Shown here in pieces: positions 9,094 through 17,732 of a stretch of DNA of 64,000 nucleotides. The DNA comes from Gaiellasilicea sp963705515 (GTDB lineage Bacteria; Actinomycetota; Thermoleophilia; Gaiellales; Gaiellaceae): positions 682,001 to 746,000 of the forward strand of contig CAVPJV010000009.1 of NCBI GenBank assembly GCA_963705515.1, written 5' to 3'. Within the stretch, counting starts at the first letter, position 1. The number at the start of each line of letters is the position of its first letter. Position numbers and translations under genes: made by a program. The notes under the pieces are model-generated. The model had not been told where the DNA came from, searched no databases, and saw nothing but the letters and a program-made list of their open reading frames with translations.

Positions 9094-9597
9094 ATGACGA
9101 ACCGGAGGCAGGACGTGACGAACGGGGATCAACGCCACTCGACACACGAATCGAGACTCGAGAGATGGCTCAACCGCAGGGTGGCGCGGGCGACGACGCC
9201 ACGCGGGGCCGCCGTCGTGATCGCCACCACGTCGATCCTGGTCACCGTCGCGGCCGCGTTCGCGATGACCGTGACCGACCACGAGAGCTTTCCGTCGATC
9301 GGGTCGGGGCTCTGGTGGGCCGTCCAGACGACGACGACGGTCGGGTACGGGGACAACGTCCCGGAGTCGGCTGCCGGACGACTCGTCGCCGCAGTCGTGA
9401 TGCTGTTCGGGATCGGCTTCCTGACGGTCATCACCGCCGCGATCACGAGCACGTTCGTCGCCCGCTCGCAGCTCGAGCAGAGCGCTTCGAGCTCCGATCA
9501 GTCGACGAGGGAGCAGCTCCGTCAGCTCGACGAGCAACTCCGGCAGCTCGACGAGCGGCTCGAACGGATCGAAGCCGCCCTGACCCGTCCTGGGTAG
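9094..9597 (+). CDS. Two-helix potassium channel with C-terminal coiled coil
   Basis: 167 residues: helix 1 about 39-59, pore loop with the K+ selectivity filter TTVGYGD (81-87), helix 2 about 95-117, then a coiled coil containing two near-identical heptads (LRQLDEQ, LRQLDER). This is the minimal KcsA-like pore plan, so it should assemble as a tetramer, with the coiled coil helping. No RCK or cyclic nucleotide domain is present. It starts directly after the ZIP gene stop; the pair suggests a small ion-homeostasis unit. Confidence 0.9.
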   Translation: MTNRRQDVTNGDQRHSTHESRLERWLNRRVARATTPRGAAVVIATTSILVTVAAAFAMTVTDHESFPSIGSGLWWAVQTTTTVGYGDNVPESAAGRLVAAVVMLFGIGFLTVITAAITSTFVARSQLEQSASSSDQSTREQLRQLDEQLRQLDERLERIEAALTRPG

Positions 9598-9600
9598 GGG

Positions 9601-9631
9601 AAGCTTGCAGCTTCATGCCATCGGCATGAAG
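9601..9631. repeat. Double inverted repeat; copy 1 of the TCATGCC-N3-GGCATGA palindrome
   Basis: CTTCATGCC-ATC-GGCATGAAG (9611-9631) is a perfect 9-base inverted repeat with a 3-base centre. It overlaps AAGCT-TGC-AGCTT (9601-9613), so two hairpins compete for CTT. There is no T run, so an intrinsic terminator is uncertain. The core recurs at 11716-11732, which argues for a protein-binding site. It lies between the K+ channel stop and the AI-2E gene. Confidence 0.6.
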
Positions 9632-9693
9632 GTCGGCGGCGGCGTGGCCCGAATAGTTGAGCACTCCGATTGAATCGAGTGGAGCCTCCAGAC

Positions 9694-10801
9694 GTGAGCA
9701 CACCGCAGCGACCAGTCACCGCCCCGACCGACACGCCACGGCGCGTGGAGTTGATCCTGCCGATGCGGACCGTGTTGCTCGTCGCCGCCACGGCGGGCGT
9801 GCTCGCCGCGTTCTGGGCGATCGGCGACACGTTCCTGTTCGTGTTCGTCGGGATCTTCCTGGCACTCGTGTTCGAGTACCCGGTGCGCTTCGTGATGGCC
9901 AAGACCGGCTGGTCGCGCGGGCTTGCCGCGACCATCACGGTGCTCGGCACCGCCGTCGGGGTGCTTGTGATCGCTCTGTTGTTCCTCGTGCCGCTCGTCG
10001 GCAGTGTCCGAGACTTCCTCCAGGAGCTGCCGACGATCGTCGAGCAGCTCCGGGCATCTGACGAGCTCTCCTGGCTGGGCGACAGCGGGGCGGCCGGGAA
10101 CGTGCAAGCGGGATCGGAGCAGATCTCGGCATCAGTGCCGGACGCGATCTCAGCCGTGCTCGGGATCGCCAGCAGCTTCTTCTCCGCCTTCCTCATCTGC
10201 TTCACGGTCATCTTCGTCTGCCTGTTCCTGCTCAGCGACATCGCGAACCTGAAGCGGGCGCTGGGGAGCGTCTTGATGCCGGGCGAGGACGAGCGCTGGC
10301 TCGGCGTCTGGGAGAAGGTGACGACCTCGATCTCACGCTGGGCGATCGGTGTCGTAGTGATCGCAACGATCGCCGGAACGACCCAAGGGCTCACCGCCTG
10401 GCTCCTCGGCTCGAGCTACGCCGTCGCGCTCGGCGTCATCGCGGGGCTGCTCGACATGATCCCGAACATCGGCGCCACGATCGCCGGCGTCATCCTCGTG
10501 CCGGCGCTGTGGGCCGAGGAAGGGCTGCACCGCGGCGATCATCATGCTCGTCGTCCTGCTCGTCTACCAGCAGGTCGAGAACAACATCCTCACACCCAAG
10601 ATCCAGGGCGTCGCCGTCAATCTCTCGGGATTCTTCATCATCGTCGCCGTCACACTCTTCGGCGCCCTGCTCGGCGTCCTGGGCGCGCTCACTGCGGTCC
10701 CGCTCGCGGCCACGATCCAGATCTTTATCCAGGAGCTCACGACTGCCCGGCGGGCCAAGGTCGCGGCTGCACGGGCTGCGCTCGACGTTCCCCAACCCTG
10801 A
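9694..10801 (+). CDS. AI-2E family membrane transporter (PerM-like), frameshifted near the end
   Basis: Around 368 residues once a one-base insertion near 10530 (in CTGCACCGCG) is removed. The first part has N-terminal helices, the long extramembrane region (VRDFLQELPTIVEQL), and a conserved LLDMIPNIGATIAG helix; after the shift the reading continues LVYQQVENNILTPKIQG, the family's best-conserved block, and two closing helices. Members are exporters or antiporters; the name does not prove a quorum-sensing role. The GTG at 9694 has GGAG nine bases upstream and is preferred to the TTG at 9670. The 3' end is followed by a DUF7144 gene 41 bases on. Confidence 0.85.
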
Positions 10802-10842
10802 AGCCGCCGCTAGTCAACGACCAACCCATCGGAGGAGGAACC

Positions 10843-11262
10843 ATGGCATCAAGAAGCTCATGGGCTGGCTGGATCGTCTTCGCCAGCTTCGTGATCATCA
10901 TCGTCGGCGTGATGGACGTCCTGCAGGGGTTCGTCGCGATCATCAAGGACGAGTACGTCGTCGCCACGCCCAAGGGCCTCGCGATCTTCGACGTGACGGC
11001 GTGGGGCTGGACCAGCCTGATCTGGGGAGCCGTGCTCGTCATCGCCGGGCTCGGCCTGCTCGGTGGCGCGGGCTGGGCGCGCTGGCTCGCGATCTTCGGC
11101 GTCGCCATCAACGCGATCCAGCAGGTTGCGTTCCTGTCGAACTACCCCCAGGCGTATCCGCTCTGGAACATCCTGATCGTCTCGCTCAACTTCGTCGTGC
11201 TCTATGCACTGACGGTGCACTGGAAGGGCTACAACGAGACCATGCACGGATCCACGGCCTGA
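10843..11262 (+). CDS. DUF7144 family four-helix membrane protein
   Basis: 139 residues with four hydrophobic helices: WIVFASFVIIIVGVMDVLQG, then VTAWGWTSLIWGAVLVIAGLGLL, a third around VAINAIQQVAF and a fourth near NFVVLYALTVHW. The GVMDVLQG...WGW...IAGL pattern is that of the actinobacterial DUF7144 family, whose function is not known. GGAGGAGGA sits 2-12 bases before the ATG, a strong site. It ends before a strong bidirectional terminator and probably shares a transcript with the AI-2E gene. Confidence 0.8.
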   Translation: MASRSSWAGWIVFASFVIIIVGVMDVLQGFVAIIKDEYVVATPKGLAIFDVTAWGWTSLIWGAVLVIAGLGLLGGAGWARWLAIFGVAINAIQQVAFLSNYPQAYPLWNILIVSLNFVVLYALTVHWKGYNETMHGSTA

Positions 11263-11284
11263 ACGAGTAGGCCGGTCGGACGCC

Positions 11285-11320
11285 GGCGGGGAGCCGCCCC
11301 TGAAGAGGCGGCTCCCCGCC
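11285..11320. terminator. Bidirectional hairpin between DUF7144 and the CMD protein gene
   Basis: GGCGGGGAGCCGCC (11285-11298) pairs perfectly with GGCGGCTCCCCGCC (11307-11320) around an 8-base loop. This 14-base-pair GC stem lies between two convergent stop codons and can serve both strands, although no long T run follows. Confidence 0.75.
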
Positions 11321-11323
11321 CGT

Positions 11324-11644
11324 TTACTGCTCGTCGATCTCGGCGACGTCGATCGCGATCGCCAGGGCGCGGGCGATGTTGCCCGTCGCGGAGGCGACGC
11401 GTGCCGTGCCGACGATCGGTGCGATCGCGGCGAGCACACCGCGCACCTGCTCCGCGTCGATGCCGAGCTCGCTCGCGACGGCGAGGTTCAGCATGTACGA
11501 GACCGGCGGTGCGTCGACCGCGGCAAGGGCCGCGATGCGAACCAGCGCCAGCGTCTCGGCGTCGAGGCTCGATGCTTCGATCGAGGACGCGGTCATCTCC
11601 GCGAGCAGATCGAGGACCGGAGTCTCGCTGGCTGATTCGGACAT
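11324..11644 (-). CDS. Carboxymuconolactone decarboxylase-like protein lacking the cysteine pair
   Basis: 106 residues, all helical, with the CMD fold pattern: LDAETLALVRIAALAAVDAP then YMLNLAVASELGIDAEQVRGVLAAIAPIVG. Active peroxidatic members (AhpD) use a CxxC; this protein has no cysteine at all, so it is unlikely to be a redox enzyme and may be a structural or binding relative. The ATG at 11644 follows AAGGAG at good spacing. A second copy of the local palindrome lies about 72-88 bases upstream of the start. Confidence 0.75.
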   Translation of the reverse strand: MSESASETPVLDLLAEMTASSIEASSLDAETLALVRIAALAAVDAPPVSYMLNLAVASELGIDAEQVRGVLAAIAPIVGTARVASATGNIARALAIAIDVAEIDEQ

Positions 11645-11715
11645 GGTTCTCCTTCCGTTGAGGGAGCTTCGGTGAGATTCCGCTTGGAGTATCCGGCGAG
11701 TCGCACCTTGGCTCC

Positions 11716-11732
11716 TCATGCCGATGGCATGA
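11716..11732. repeat. Copy 2 of the TCATGCC-N3-GGCATGA palindrome
   Basis: TCATGCC-GAT-GGCATGA is a perfect 7-base inverted repeat with the same arms and spacer length as the copy at 9611-9631. In both copies the right arm is followed by AA(A/G)GTCG. It lies between the divergent CMD-like gene and the small membrane protein gene, where an operator would be expected. Confidence 0.6.
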
Positions 11733-11785
11733 AAGTCGAGCATCTGGGCGCCGCGGAATCGCGTCTCGGGCTACCATGCGCGGCC

Positions 11786-12203
11786 GTGAACTGGCTCATC
11801 TTCACTCCGCTGATCGTGCTCGGCGCGCTGGTCCTGCTCCTCGGGCCTGGTGCTGCTGTTGGGACGGATCGCCGGCGGCCGCTACCTGCGTCCGATCGTG
11901 ATCGGCCTCGCGAAGGTGCCGATTCTGAAGGGTTGGATGGCGCGCATGTCGAACGCCGCGCTCGAACGAGAGAACCCGGAGCTGGCGAGCGCCGTTCGCA
12001 AGCTCCAGCAGTTCGGCACGCCGACGACGCCCGAGGCGGCGCAGCGCGCCTTGGCCCGCCTGACGCCGGGCGAGCGCCGCGCCTACATGGAGGCGGCCGG
12101 CCAGCAGATCGACATGCCCGAGGCGCCGAACCGCGCGGCCCGCCGCAAGGGGAGCGGCGTGCAACCCGCGCGCCGCAGCAGCGGGCGCAAGAAGAAGCGC
12201 TGA
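11786..12203 (+). CDS. Small membrane-anchored basic protein of unknown function, frameshifted
   Basis: The likely reading starts at GTG 11786 (VNWLIFTPLIVLGALVLLLG), then needs removal of one base near 11846 (CTCGGGCCTGG) to continue LVLLLGRIAGGRYLRPIVIG. It gives about 138 residues: one N-terminal transmembrane helix, a helical middle (NAALERENPELASAVRKLQQF), and a lysine/arginine-rich tail ending GRKKKR. The family is not recognised. Its last bases overlap the start region of the nitronate monooxygenase gene, so the two may be co-translated. Confidence 0.6.
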
Positions 12204-13218
12204 CCCACCTGTGGTCGGTACCGATCGTCGGTGCGCCGCTCGCCGGCGGGCCGTCCACGCCTGCCCTGGCCGCAGCAGTGTCCGAGGCCGGCGGGATCGG
12301 GTTCCTGGCCGCGGGCTACAAGACGGCGGCGGCTACACAGGTTGAGCTGCAAGCGCTGCGTGCGCTGACGTCGCGCCCGATCGGCCTGAACCTCTTCTTT
12401 CCGACGCGCGACCAAGTCGACGAGGTGGCGCTCGAGGCCTATACCGAGCGGATGCGAGGGCGAAGCGCAGCGCTACGGCGTGGACACCGGCGAGCCGCGC
12501 TGGACGGACGACGACTGGACGGCCAAGCTCGACGTCGCGGCGCGACGAGCGACCGGATGTCGTCTCCTTCACGTTCGGCTGCCCGGAGCGCGAGATCGTC
12601 GAGTGGCTCAAGGGCTGCGGCTGCCGCGTCTGGTGCACGGTGACCTCGGTCGTGGAGGCGGAGCAGGCGACGTCCCTGGGCGTCGATGCGCTCGTCGTCC
12701 AGGGCGCGGAAGCCGGCGGTCACCAGGGCTCGTTCGAGAACCACGATCAGGAGCCGCGTCCCCTGCTCGCATTGCTCAGGGAGGTCGAAGCGGCAACGGC
12801 GCTGCCACGAATCGCCGCGGGCGGCATCGCCGACGGCCGCGACATCTCAGCGGTGCTCGCCGCAGGCGCAGCCGCCGCCCAGATCGGCTCCGCCCTGCTG
12901 CTCGCGACCGAAGCCGGCACGTCGGCGCCGCACCGACACGCTCTGGAGCGCGACGCAGAGACGCGGCTGACGCGCGCCTTCACCGGCCGTCGCGCCCGTG
13001 GCATCGTCAACCGGTTCCTGCTCGACCACGACGCGTTCGCGCCGCCCGGCTACCCCGAGCTCCACTACCTGACCGCGCCGATCCGCGCCGCAGCGCGCGA
13101 GCTCGGAGACGCCGACGCCATCAACCTCTGGGCTGGAACGTCGTATCGGCGAGCGCAGAAGGCATCGGCGGCCGAGCTGGTCGAACGTTGGACACGCGAG
13201 GCGAGCGGCCGCTACTGA
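12200..13218 (+). CDS. Nitronate monooxygenase (2-nitropropane dioxygenase family), two frameshifts
   Basis: The TIM-barrel flavoenzyme pattern is clear across three frames: VPIVGAPLAGGPSTPALAAAV and GIGFLAAGYK at the start, RPIGLNLFFP, then (shift near 12455) a GVDTGEPRWTDDDW region, (shift near 12540) VVSFTFGCP, and finally the FMN-binding part VVQGAEAGGHQG, LPRIAAGGIADGRD and GAAAAQIGSALLLA. These enzymes oxidise alkyl nitronates such as propionate-3-nitronate with FMN. No ATG/GTG/TTG is in frame at the start; CTG at 12200 is the only near candidate, so the N-terminus may also be damaged. It converges on the VOC gene. Confidence 0.8.
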
Positions 13219-13625
13219 GCCGGAAGAGGTGCGTGGAAGACGGCTTCGACGTTGTTGCCGTCCGGATCGAGCACGAACGCGGCGTGGTAGAGCCCGCTGT
13301 ACTCGGGACGGAGGCCGGGCGCGCCGTTGTCGGTGCCGCCGTTGCGAGTCGCCGCGGTATGCCAGCGCTCGACGCTGACGGCATCCGGCGCCCGGAACGC
13401 GACGTGGGCGCCGGTCGTCACGCGGTCCCGACCTGGCTTGGCTCCGACAGCGTGCAGCGCGAAGTCGTCGCTCGTGCCGCGCCCGAACAGGACATAGGCG
13501 TCGCCTTCGAACTCACCTTCGCCCAGCACCGTGAATCCGAGCTCGCCGAGCGCCGCCTCGTACATGCGCCGGCTCCTGGCGAGGTCGCTCGCCCTGATGC
13601 CGACGTGATCGATCACCTCGCTCAC
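13212..13625 (-). CDS. VOC (glyoxalase/bleomycin resistance/dioxygenase) family protein
   Basis: 137 residues with the two beta-alpha-beta-beta-beta modules of the VOC fold. Candidate metal ligands are visible: His in IDHVGIRASDL near the N-terminus, His in GAHVAFRAPD, Glu in PEYSGLYHAAFVLDPDGNNVEAVFH. The DPDGNNVEAV ending is typical of the family. The GTG start shares a base with the stop of the upstream deacetylase (TAGTG), so it is translationally coupled. The substrate is not deducible. Confidence 0.85.
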   Translation of the reverse strand: MSEVIDHVGIRASDLARSRRMYEAALGELGFTVLGEGEFEGDAYVLFGRGTSDDFALHAVGAKPGRDRVTTGAHVAFRAPDAVSVERWHTAATRNGGTDNGAPGLRPEYSGLYHAAFVLDPDGNNVEAVFHAPLPAQ

Positions 13626-14584
13626 TACGGGCCTCCCGACAGCAGCTTGGCGTGGAGGTCGCCGCCGGTCATCTCTCGCGTGACCTGGATCCGGCCGAGC
13701 GGCTGTCCGCTGCCTCGGTGCGCCCGCGCGTTCCGGTCCTGGGTGAAGACGGCGCCGTGGCGCTGGGTCAGCCAGCCGAGCAGATCCTCCGGGATGCGTG
13801 GGTCGTTGGTGCCGTCCTGGCCGTAGTTGCCGTACGGGGGCGAGAAGGCGAGCGGACGGTAGGCCGGGGTGTGGTCTGCGAGTGTGTCCTCGCCCCAGTC
13901 GATGTCTGAGCGAACTCGCTGCTGCCATTCGTCGAAGTCCTCGTCCTGCTGCTCGTAGGCGTAGTAGGGGCCGTAGTCGTTCGGGCCGGGCCCGTATTGG
14001 ATCTGCTGGTGGCCGTGCCCCGAGTGGAGCTGGAGCTCCCAGCGGCCGCTCGTCTGGACGGTCTCGAGTTCCTGCCAGGTCAGGTACTCGGGGTTGCCGT
14101 CGTCGACGCGACCGACGTCGACGAACATGACGGCGTTGAAGCCCAGCGTCTGGAGGATGCCGTCGCCGCCGGTCCACGAGTTCGCTCGGGCGTCGTCGAA
14201 GGTGAGCAGGAGAGACCTCGGGGGCAGATCGACCTCCTCCCCCTGCACGAAGCGCCGAAAGGTCTCGAGGTCGATGGTCTGGTAGCCGGCGTGCGCGATC
14301 ATCGTCATCTGCTTGGCGAAGTCGTCGACGTCGATCCCGTAGGCCGCGTCCGACTCGTCGGAGAAATCGCTCTCCGGCCCGATGCCGTGATAGAGGAGTA
14401 CGGGGACGGCAGAGCGGTCCGGAGGCAGCGGCGCCCACACCTCCTTCTCCTGGGCGGTGAGCTCGACCTCCGGAGCGGCTTGCGGTGTCCGCGCGGCGCT
14501 CTCGTCGCTCGAGCCTCCGCATGCAGTCGCAAGCATGCAGATGACGCAGGTAAAGGCAGCGAGTGGCGGCGCCGATACCTTCAT
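13625..14584 (-). CDS. Lipoprotein polysaccharide deacetylase (NodB/CE4 type)
   Basis: 319 residues. A signal peptide ends in a lipobox LATAC with Cys22 followed by GGSS, so it is anchored as a lipoprotein outside the membrane. The CE4 motifs are TFDD (128-131, catalytic and metal Asp) and a histidine cluster HSGHGH (187-192) where the second metal motif should be; LLYHGI near 64 is a further family mark. CE4 enzymes remove N-acetyl groups from amino sugars in peptidoglycan or polymers such as poly-N-acetylglucosamine. It is divergent from the toroid/GT2 genes, suggesting it edits the polymer they make. Confidence 0.85.
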   Translation of the reverse strand: MKVSAPPLAAFTCVICMLATACGGSSDESAARTPQAAPEVELTAQEKEVWAPLPPDRSAVPVLLYHGIGPESDFSDESDAAYGIDVDDFAKQMTMIAHAGYQTIDLETFRRFVQGEEVDLPPRSLLLTFDDARANSWTGGDGILQTLGFNAVMFVDVGRVDDGNPEYLTWQELETVQTSGRWELQLHSGHGHQQIQYGPGPNDYGPYYAYEQQDEDFDEWQQRVRSDIDWGEDTLADHTPAYRPLAFSPPYGNYGQDGTNDPRIPEDLLGWLTQRHGAVFTQDRNARAHRGSGQPLGRIQVTREMTGGDLHAKLLSGGP

Positions 14585-14652
14585 TCAGGACTACTGTAAC
14601 CGTGGCTCCGTCCTCGTCCGGGGCGGGCGAGGCGGTCCGCCCTCTCCGGAAA

Positions 14653-16096
14653 ATGCGCCTGGTCACCCTCATCAGCTTGTGCGTCGTTGCCGCGGCTGCG
14701 GCGGCGTCGATCTCGGCGCCGGCGACCCTGCAACTGCCACGGGCTGCGGCCGAACGACCCGCGGTCGAGGTCGTGCGCATGGCGGCGGACTCGCTCGTCG
14801 CACGGCGCCGGGCGATGCCGAACGGCGGCTCGGCGTGGCGGTCGTCCATGCAGGCGCCGCACCATCACACCGACCGGGACGTCGGCGCGGCGTCGATCGG
14901 CGCCGGCCTCCTCGCCGCCTACGCCGTCACGGGCGACCATGACTACCTCCGCGCTGCACGGGCGGCGGGCGACTTCCTGCTCGGCGTGGCCGAGCCGGCG
15001 GCAGGCGGGCTGCGCTGGCCCGACTGGGCCGATCCGGACGGACGCCGGTCCGGCACGCACTTCACGAGCTTCGACGACGGCGCGGCAGGGATCAGCGACT
15101 ACCTCTGGATGCTGTACGACGTCACGCACGAGTCGCGTTTCCGCACCGGTGCGCTCGCGGGTGTGCGCTGGCTGGTCGCGCAGGCGGAGGGCCGGTCCTG
15201 CCCCGAGACCGCGTGCTCCTGGCGCTGGACCGACGATCCGGACTGGCGCGTGAAGCACTACGGCGTAGGCATGGGCCAGGCGGGCATCGTGCTCGTCCTC
15301 GACACGTTCGCCGACCGCACGAACGACTCGACCTTCCGCGCGTACGCACGCGCGGGCGCCGCACAGCTGCGGGCGTTGACCGCAAGCGGTACGCGCCCGC
15401 TGCCGCGCAGCTCCGACGAGCGCGCGACACACGAGACCGGGTTCCTGTCCGGCTCGGCGGGAGCCGCGTACATGTTCCTCGAGCGCTACCGGCGCGATCG
15501 CGATCCGGTCGATCTCGCGACGGCGCGCCGGCTGCTCGCGTGGGTCGACCGACCAAGGGGTCGAAGGCTCGGCGGGAACGGTCAGCTGGCCCTTCGCCGG
15601 AGACGCCGGCGCCTGGACGGCCTCCGGCTTCGAGCTCGGAGTCGCCGGGATCGCGTGGGTGAACCTGCAGGCTTCCCGGACCAGCGGCGACCCCGTCTAC
15701 CGCGCGCGTGCGCGGCAGGCCGGACGCTGGCTGCGGCGCCTCGCCGTCCGCGGCGGCTGGGACGAGCTGCCCGACGATGCCGGCTCGTCGCAGCACGTCG
15801 GACTCGACAGCGGCGCCGCCGGGATCGGCTGGGTGCTCGAGGACCTGGCCCGCGCGGGCATCGACACGGCTGCCAACGGCTCTGTGGCGCGGACAGCGCT
15901 CGCCGGGCTCCGCACCGAGGCCCGTCACGACCGGTTCGGGGCGTTCTGGTACGAGAGCCGGACGAGCGCAGGTCGACGGCTGCGGGCCGAGCCATCCTGG
16001 CACTGGGGTGCCGCCGGGATCGCGGCGTTCGCGGCTCGGCTCGCGGGCTGGTCCGGGCTCACCCCGGCGGGCACCACGGAGACTGGCGCTCCGTAA
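14653..16096 (+). CDS. Secreted LanC-like alpha/alpha-toroid protein without zinc ligands, frameshifted
   Basis: With one extra base removed near 15550 this is about 480 residues. An ATG at 14653 starts a signal peptide or anchor (MRLVTLISLCVVAAAAAAS). The body shows the repeating double-glycine pattern of LanC-like barrels: GMGQAGIVLV, FLSGSAGAAYM, FELGVAGIAWV, GLDSGAAGIGWV, WHWGAAGIAAF, plus an early SFDDGAAGISDYLW. Lanthionine cyclases bind zinc through Cys, Cys and His (a CHG motif); here the last position reads HWG and only a disulphide-like Cys pair (CPETAC) is present. Enzyme activity is therefore uncertain; a glycosidase, lyase or polymer-binding role is possible given the neighbours. 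Confidence 0.65.
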
Positions 16097-16118
16097 CTGA
16101 CAAGATCGGCGCGACTGC

Positions 16119-16382
16119 ATGCGCCAGGACCCCGCAACTTCGTCGGTTCGCTTCGAGCCGCTGCATCCAGCCTCGCGCTCGGCCGTGATCGTCGGCGTCG
16201 TGGTCGGCCCGCTCCTCTGGCTGGTCGCGATTGCCGCCGTCGCGTGGTTCTTCGAGTACACGTGGGCGATCGCGCTCGGCTTGCTCGTGACCGTCGCGAC
16301 ATTCCTCGTCGCGCTGATCGCACTGACCCTGTTCCGAGCAGCGCGCGTCAGGCAGGAGAAGCGGTATGTGGACACTGGCTGA
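16119..16382 (+). CDS. Small two-helix membrane protein, possible PgaD-like partner
   Basis: 87 residues with two hydrophobic helices (about 22-44 and 48-72) and short charged ends. It overlaps the GT2 gene by 17 bases in another frame. In PNAG synthases a small two-helix protein (PgaD/IcaD) pairs with the glycosyltransferase; the size, topology and tight link fit, but sequence similarity cannot be judged by eye, so this is a positional inference. Confidence 0.55.
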   Translation: MRQDPATSSVRFEPLHPASRSAVIVGVVVGPLLWLVAIAAVAWFFEYTWAIALGLLVTVATFLVALIALTLFRAARVRQEKRYVDTG

Positions 16383-17631
16383 GCTGCTGCTGGCGTTCGT
16401 CGCGCTCTGGCCGGTGTGCACCGCTGCGACCTGGGTCGCCGGGGGACTCGTCTTCCGCATCTTCGATGAGCGGCGTGCTGTCGAAGAGCCTGCCGGAGGC
16501 TGGCCCGGAGTGACGGTGCTGATCCCCGCCTACAACGAGGAAGCCGTGATCGCGACCAGCGTCACGGCCGCAATCGCCGTCGACTATCCAGAGCTCGAGG
16601 TGATCGTCCTCGACGACGGCTCCACCGACGCCACCGAGGCCGCAGCGCTCCAGGCAAGTGCAGGCGACCCGCGCTGCCGGGTGATCCGCGACCCGGTCAA
16701 TCGCGGCAAGGCGGACCGGCTCAACGTCGGCATGAGCCAGGCGCGCCATGAGCTCGTCGCAGTCACCGACGCCGACACCCACATGCATCCTCAAGCGCTC
16801 AAGCTGCTGGTCGCTCGCATGTCCCGGTCAGCGCTCCTGGCCGCGGTTGCAGGGGCGCCGCACGTCACCAACCGAGGCCGCGTCCTCCCCGCGATGCAGG
16901 TACTGGAGGCGGCGTCGATCATCGGCCTGATCCGCCGCACCCAGTCCTTGACCGGACGGGTCGGCGTCGTCGCCGGCGTCCTCGGTCTCTTCCGCCGCGA
17001 CCGTGTCCTCGCCGTCGGCGGCTACGACCCGCGGATGGCGACCGAGGACATCGACCTGAGCTGGAAGCTCCTGCTCCGCGGCTGGCACACGGCGTATGAG
17101 CCTCGCGCGCTCGTCGGCATGCAGGTTCCTGTGTCGGTCGGCGCGCTGTGGATGCAGCGCAAGCGCTGGGCGCGCGGCCAGGGCGAGGTGCTGCACGTCC
17201 ACTTCGACGAGGTATGCCGGTGGCGAAACCGTCGCATGTGGCTGCTCGGCTTCGAAGGGCTCGCGTCCCTGCTCTGGGTCGGCGCCCTCGCGCTGGCGCT
17301 CGTGATCGCCGCGCTCGGCATCCTGGCCGGCATTGGGGACAACGTGTTCGGGTTCGCGCTGGGGTGGGGCGTTGCGATCGCCCTCGTGGCCACCGTCCAG
17401 ACGACCGTCGCGCTCACCCTCGAGCACCCCTACGACCGCAGCGTCTTCCGAGCACTCCTCCTCGGCGTGCTCTACCCGGTCGCCTACTGGATCATTTCCG
17501 GCTTGGCCGCTCTCCACTCGGAGGTCGGTTCGCTGTTCCGCGGACCGTCGGAACGCCGCGTCGTCTGGAACATTCCGCGGCAACCGCTCGCCGAGAAGCG
17601 CGAAAACGCGTCTCGCCGAGACGACGGATAG
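16366..17631 (+). CDS. Processive family 2 glycosyltransferase, PgaC/IcaA-like
   Basis: 421 residues: an N-terminal helix, then the GT2 domain with IPAYNEE, DDGST (83-87), TDADT (134-138, metal-binding DxD), TEDIDLSW (226-233, general base Asp) and QRKRWARG (264-271, acceptor-site Q-x-x-R-W of processive synthases), then 3-4 C-terminal helices forming the export channel. This is the plan of poly-beta-1,6-N-acetylglucosamine synthase and related polymer synthases. No PilZ domain is seen. It follows the two-helix protein and the secreted toroid gene, and a CE4 deacetylase is divergent, consistent with a surface polysaccharide locus. Confidence 0.85.
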   Translation: MWTLAELLLAFVALWPVCTAATWVAGGLVFRIFDERRAVEEPAGGWPGVTVLIPAYNEEAVIATSVTAAIAVDYPELEVIVLDDGSTDATEAAALQASAGDPRCRVIRDPVNRGKADRLNVGMSQARHELVAVTDADTHMHPQALKLLVARMSRSALLAAVAGAPHVTNRGRVLPAMQVLEAASIIGLIRRTQSLTGRVGVVAGVLGLFRRDRVLAVGGYDPRMATEDIDLSWKLLLRGWHTAYEPRALVGMQVPVSVGALWMQRKRWARGQGEVLHVHFDEVCRWRNRRMWLLGFEGLASLLWVGALALALVIAALGILAGIGDNVFGFALGWGVAIALVATVQTTVALTLEHPYDRSVFRALLLGVLYPVAYWIISGLAALHSEVGSLFRGPSERRVVWNIPRQPLAEKRENASRRDDG

Positions 17632-17732
17632 CGTCCGTTCTTGGGGGGCATGCGGCGTCCGCACTCTCGAGCCGCCAGACTCAGGGACAGTACGCGGACA
17701 GCAAACGCTTTTCGCGCGAAGGAGGAACCAGA

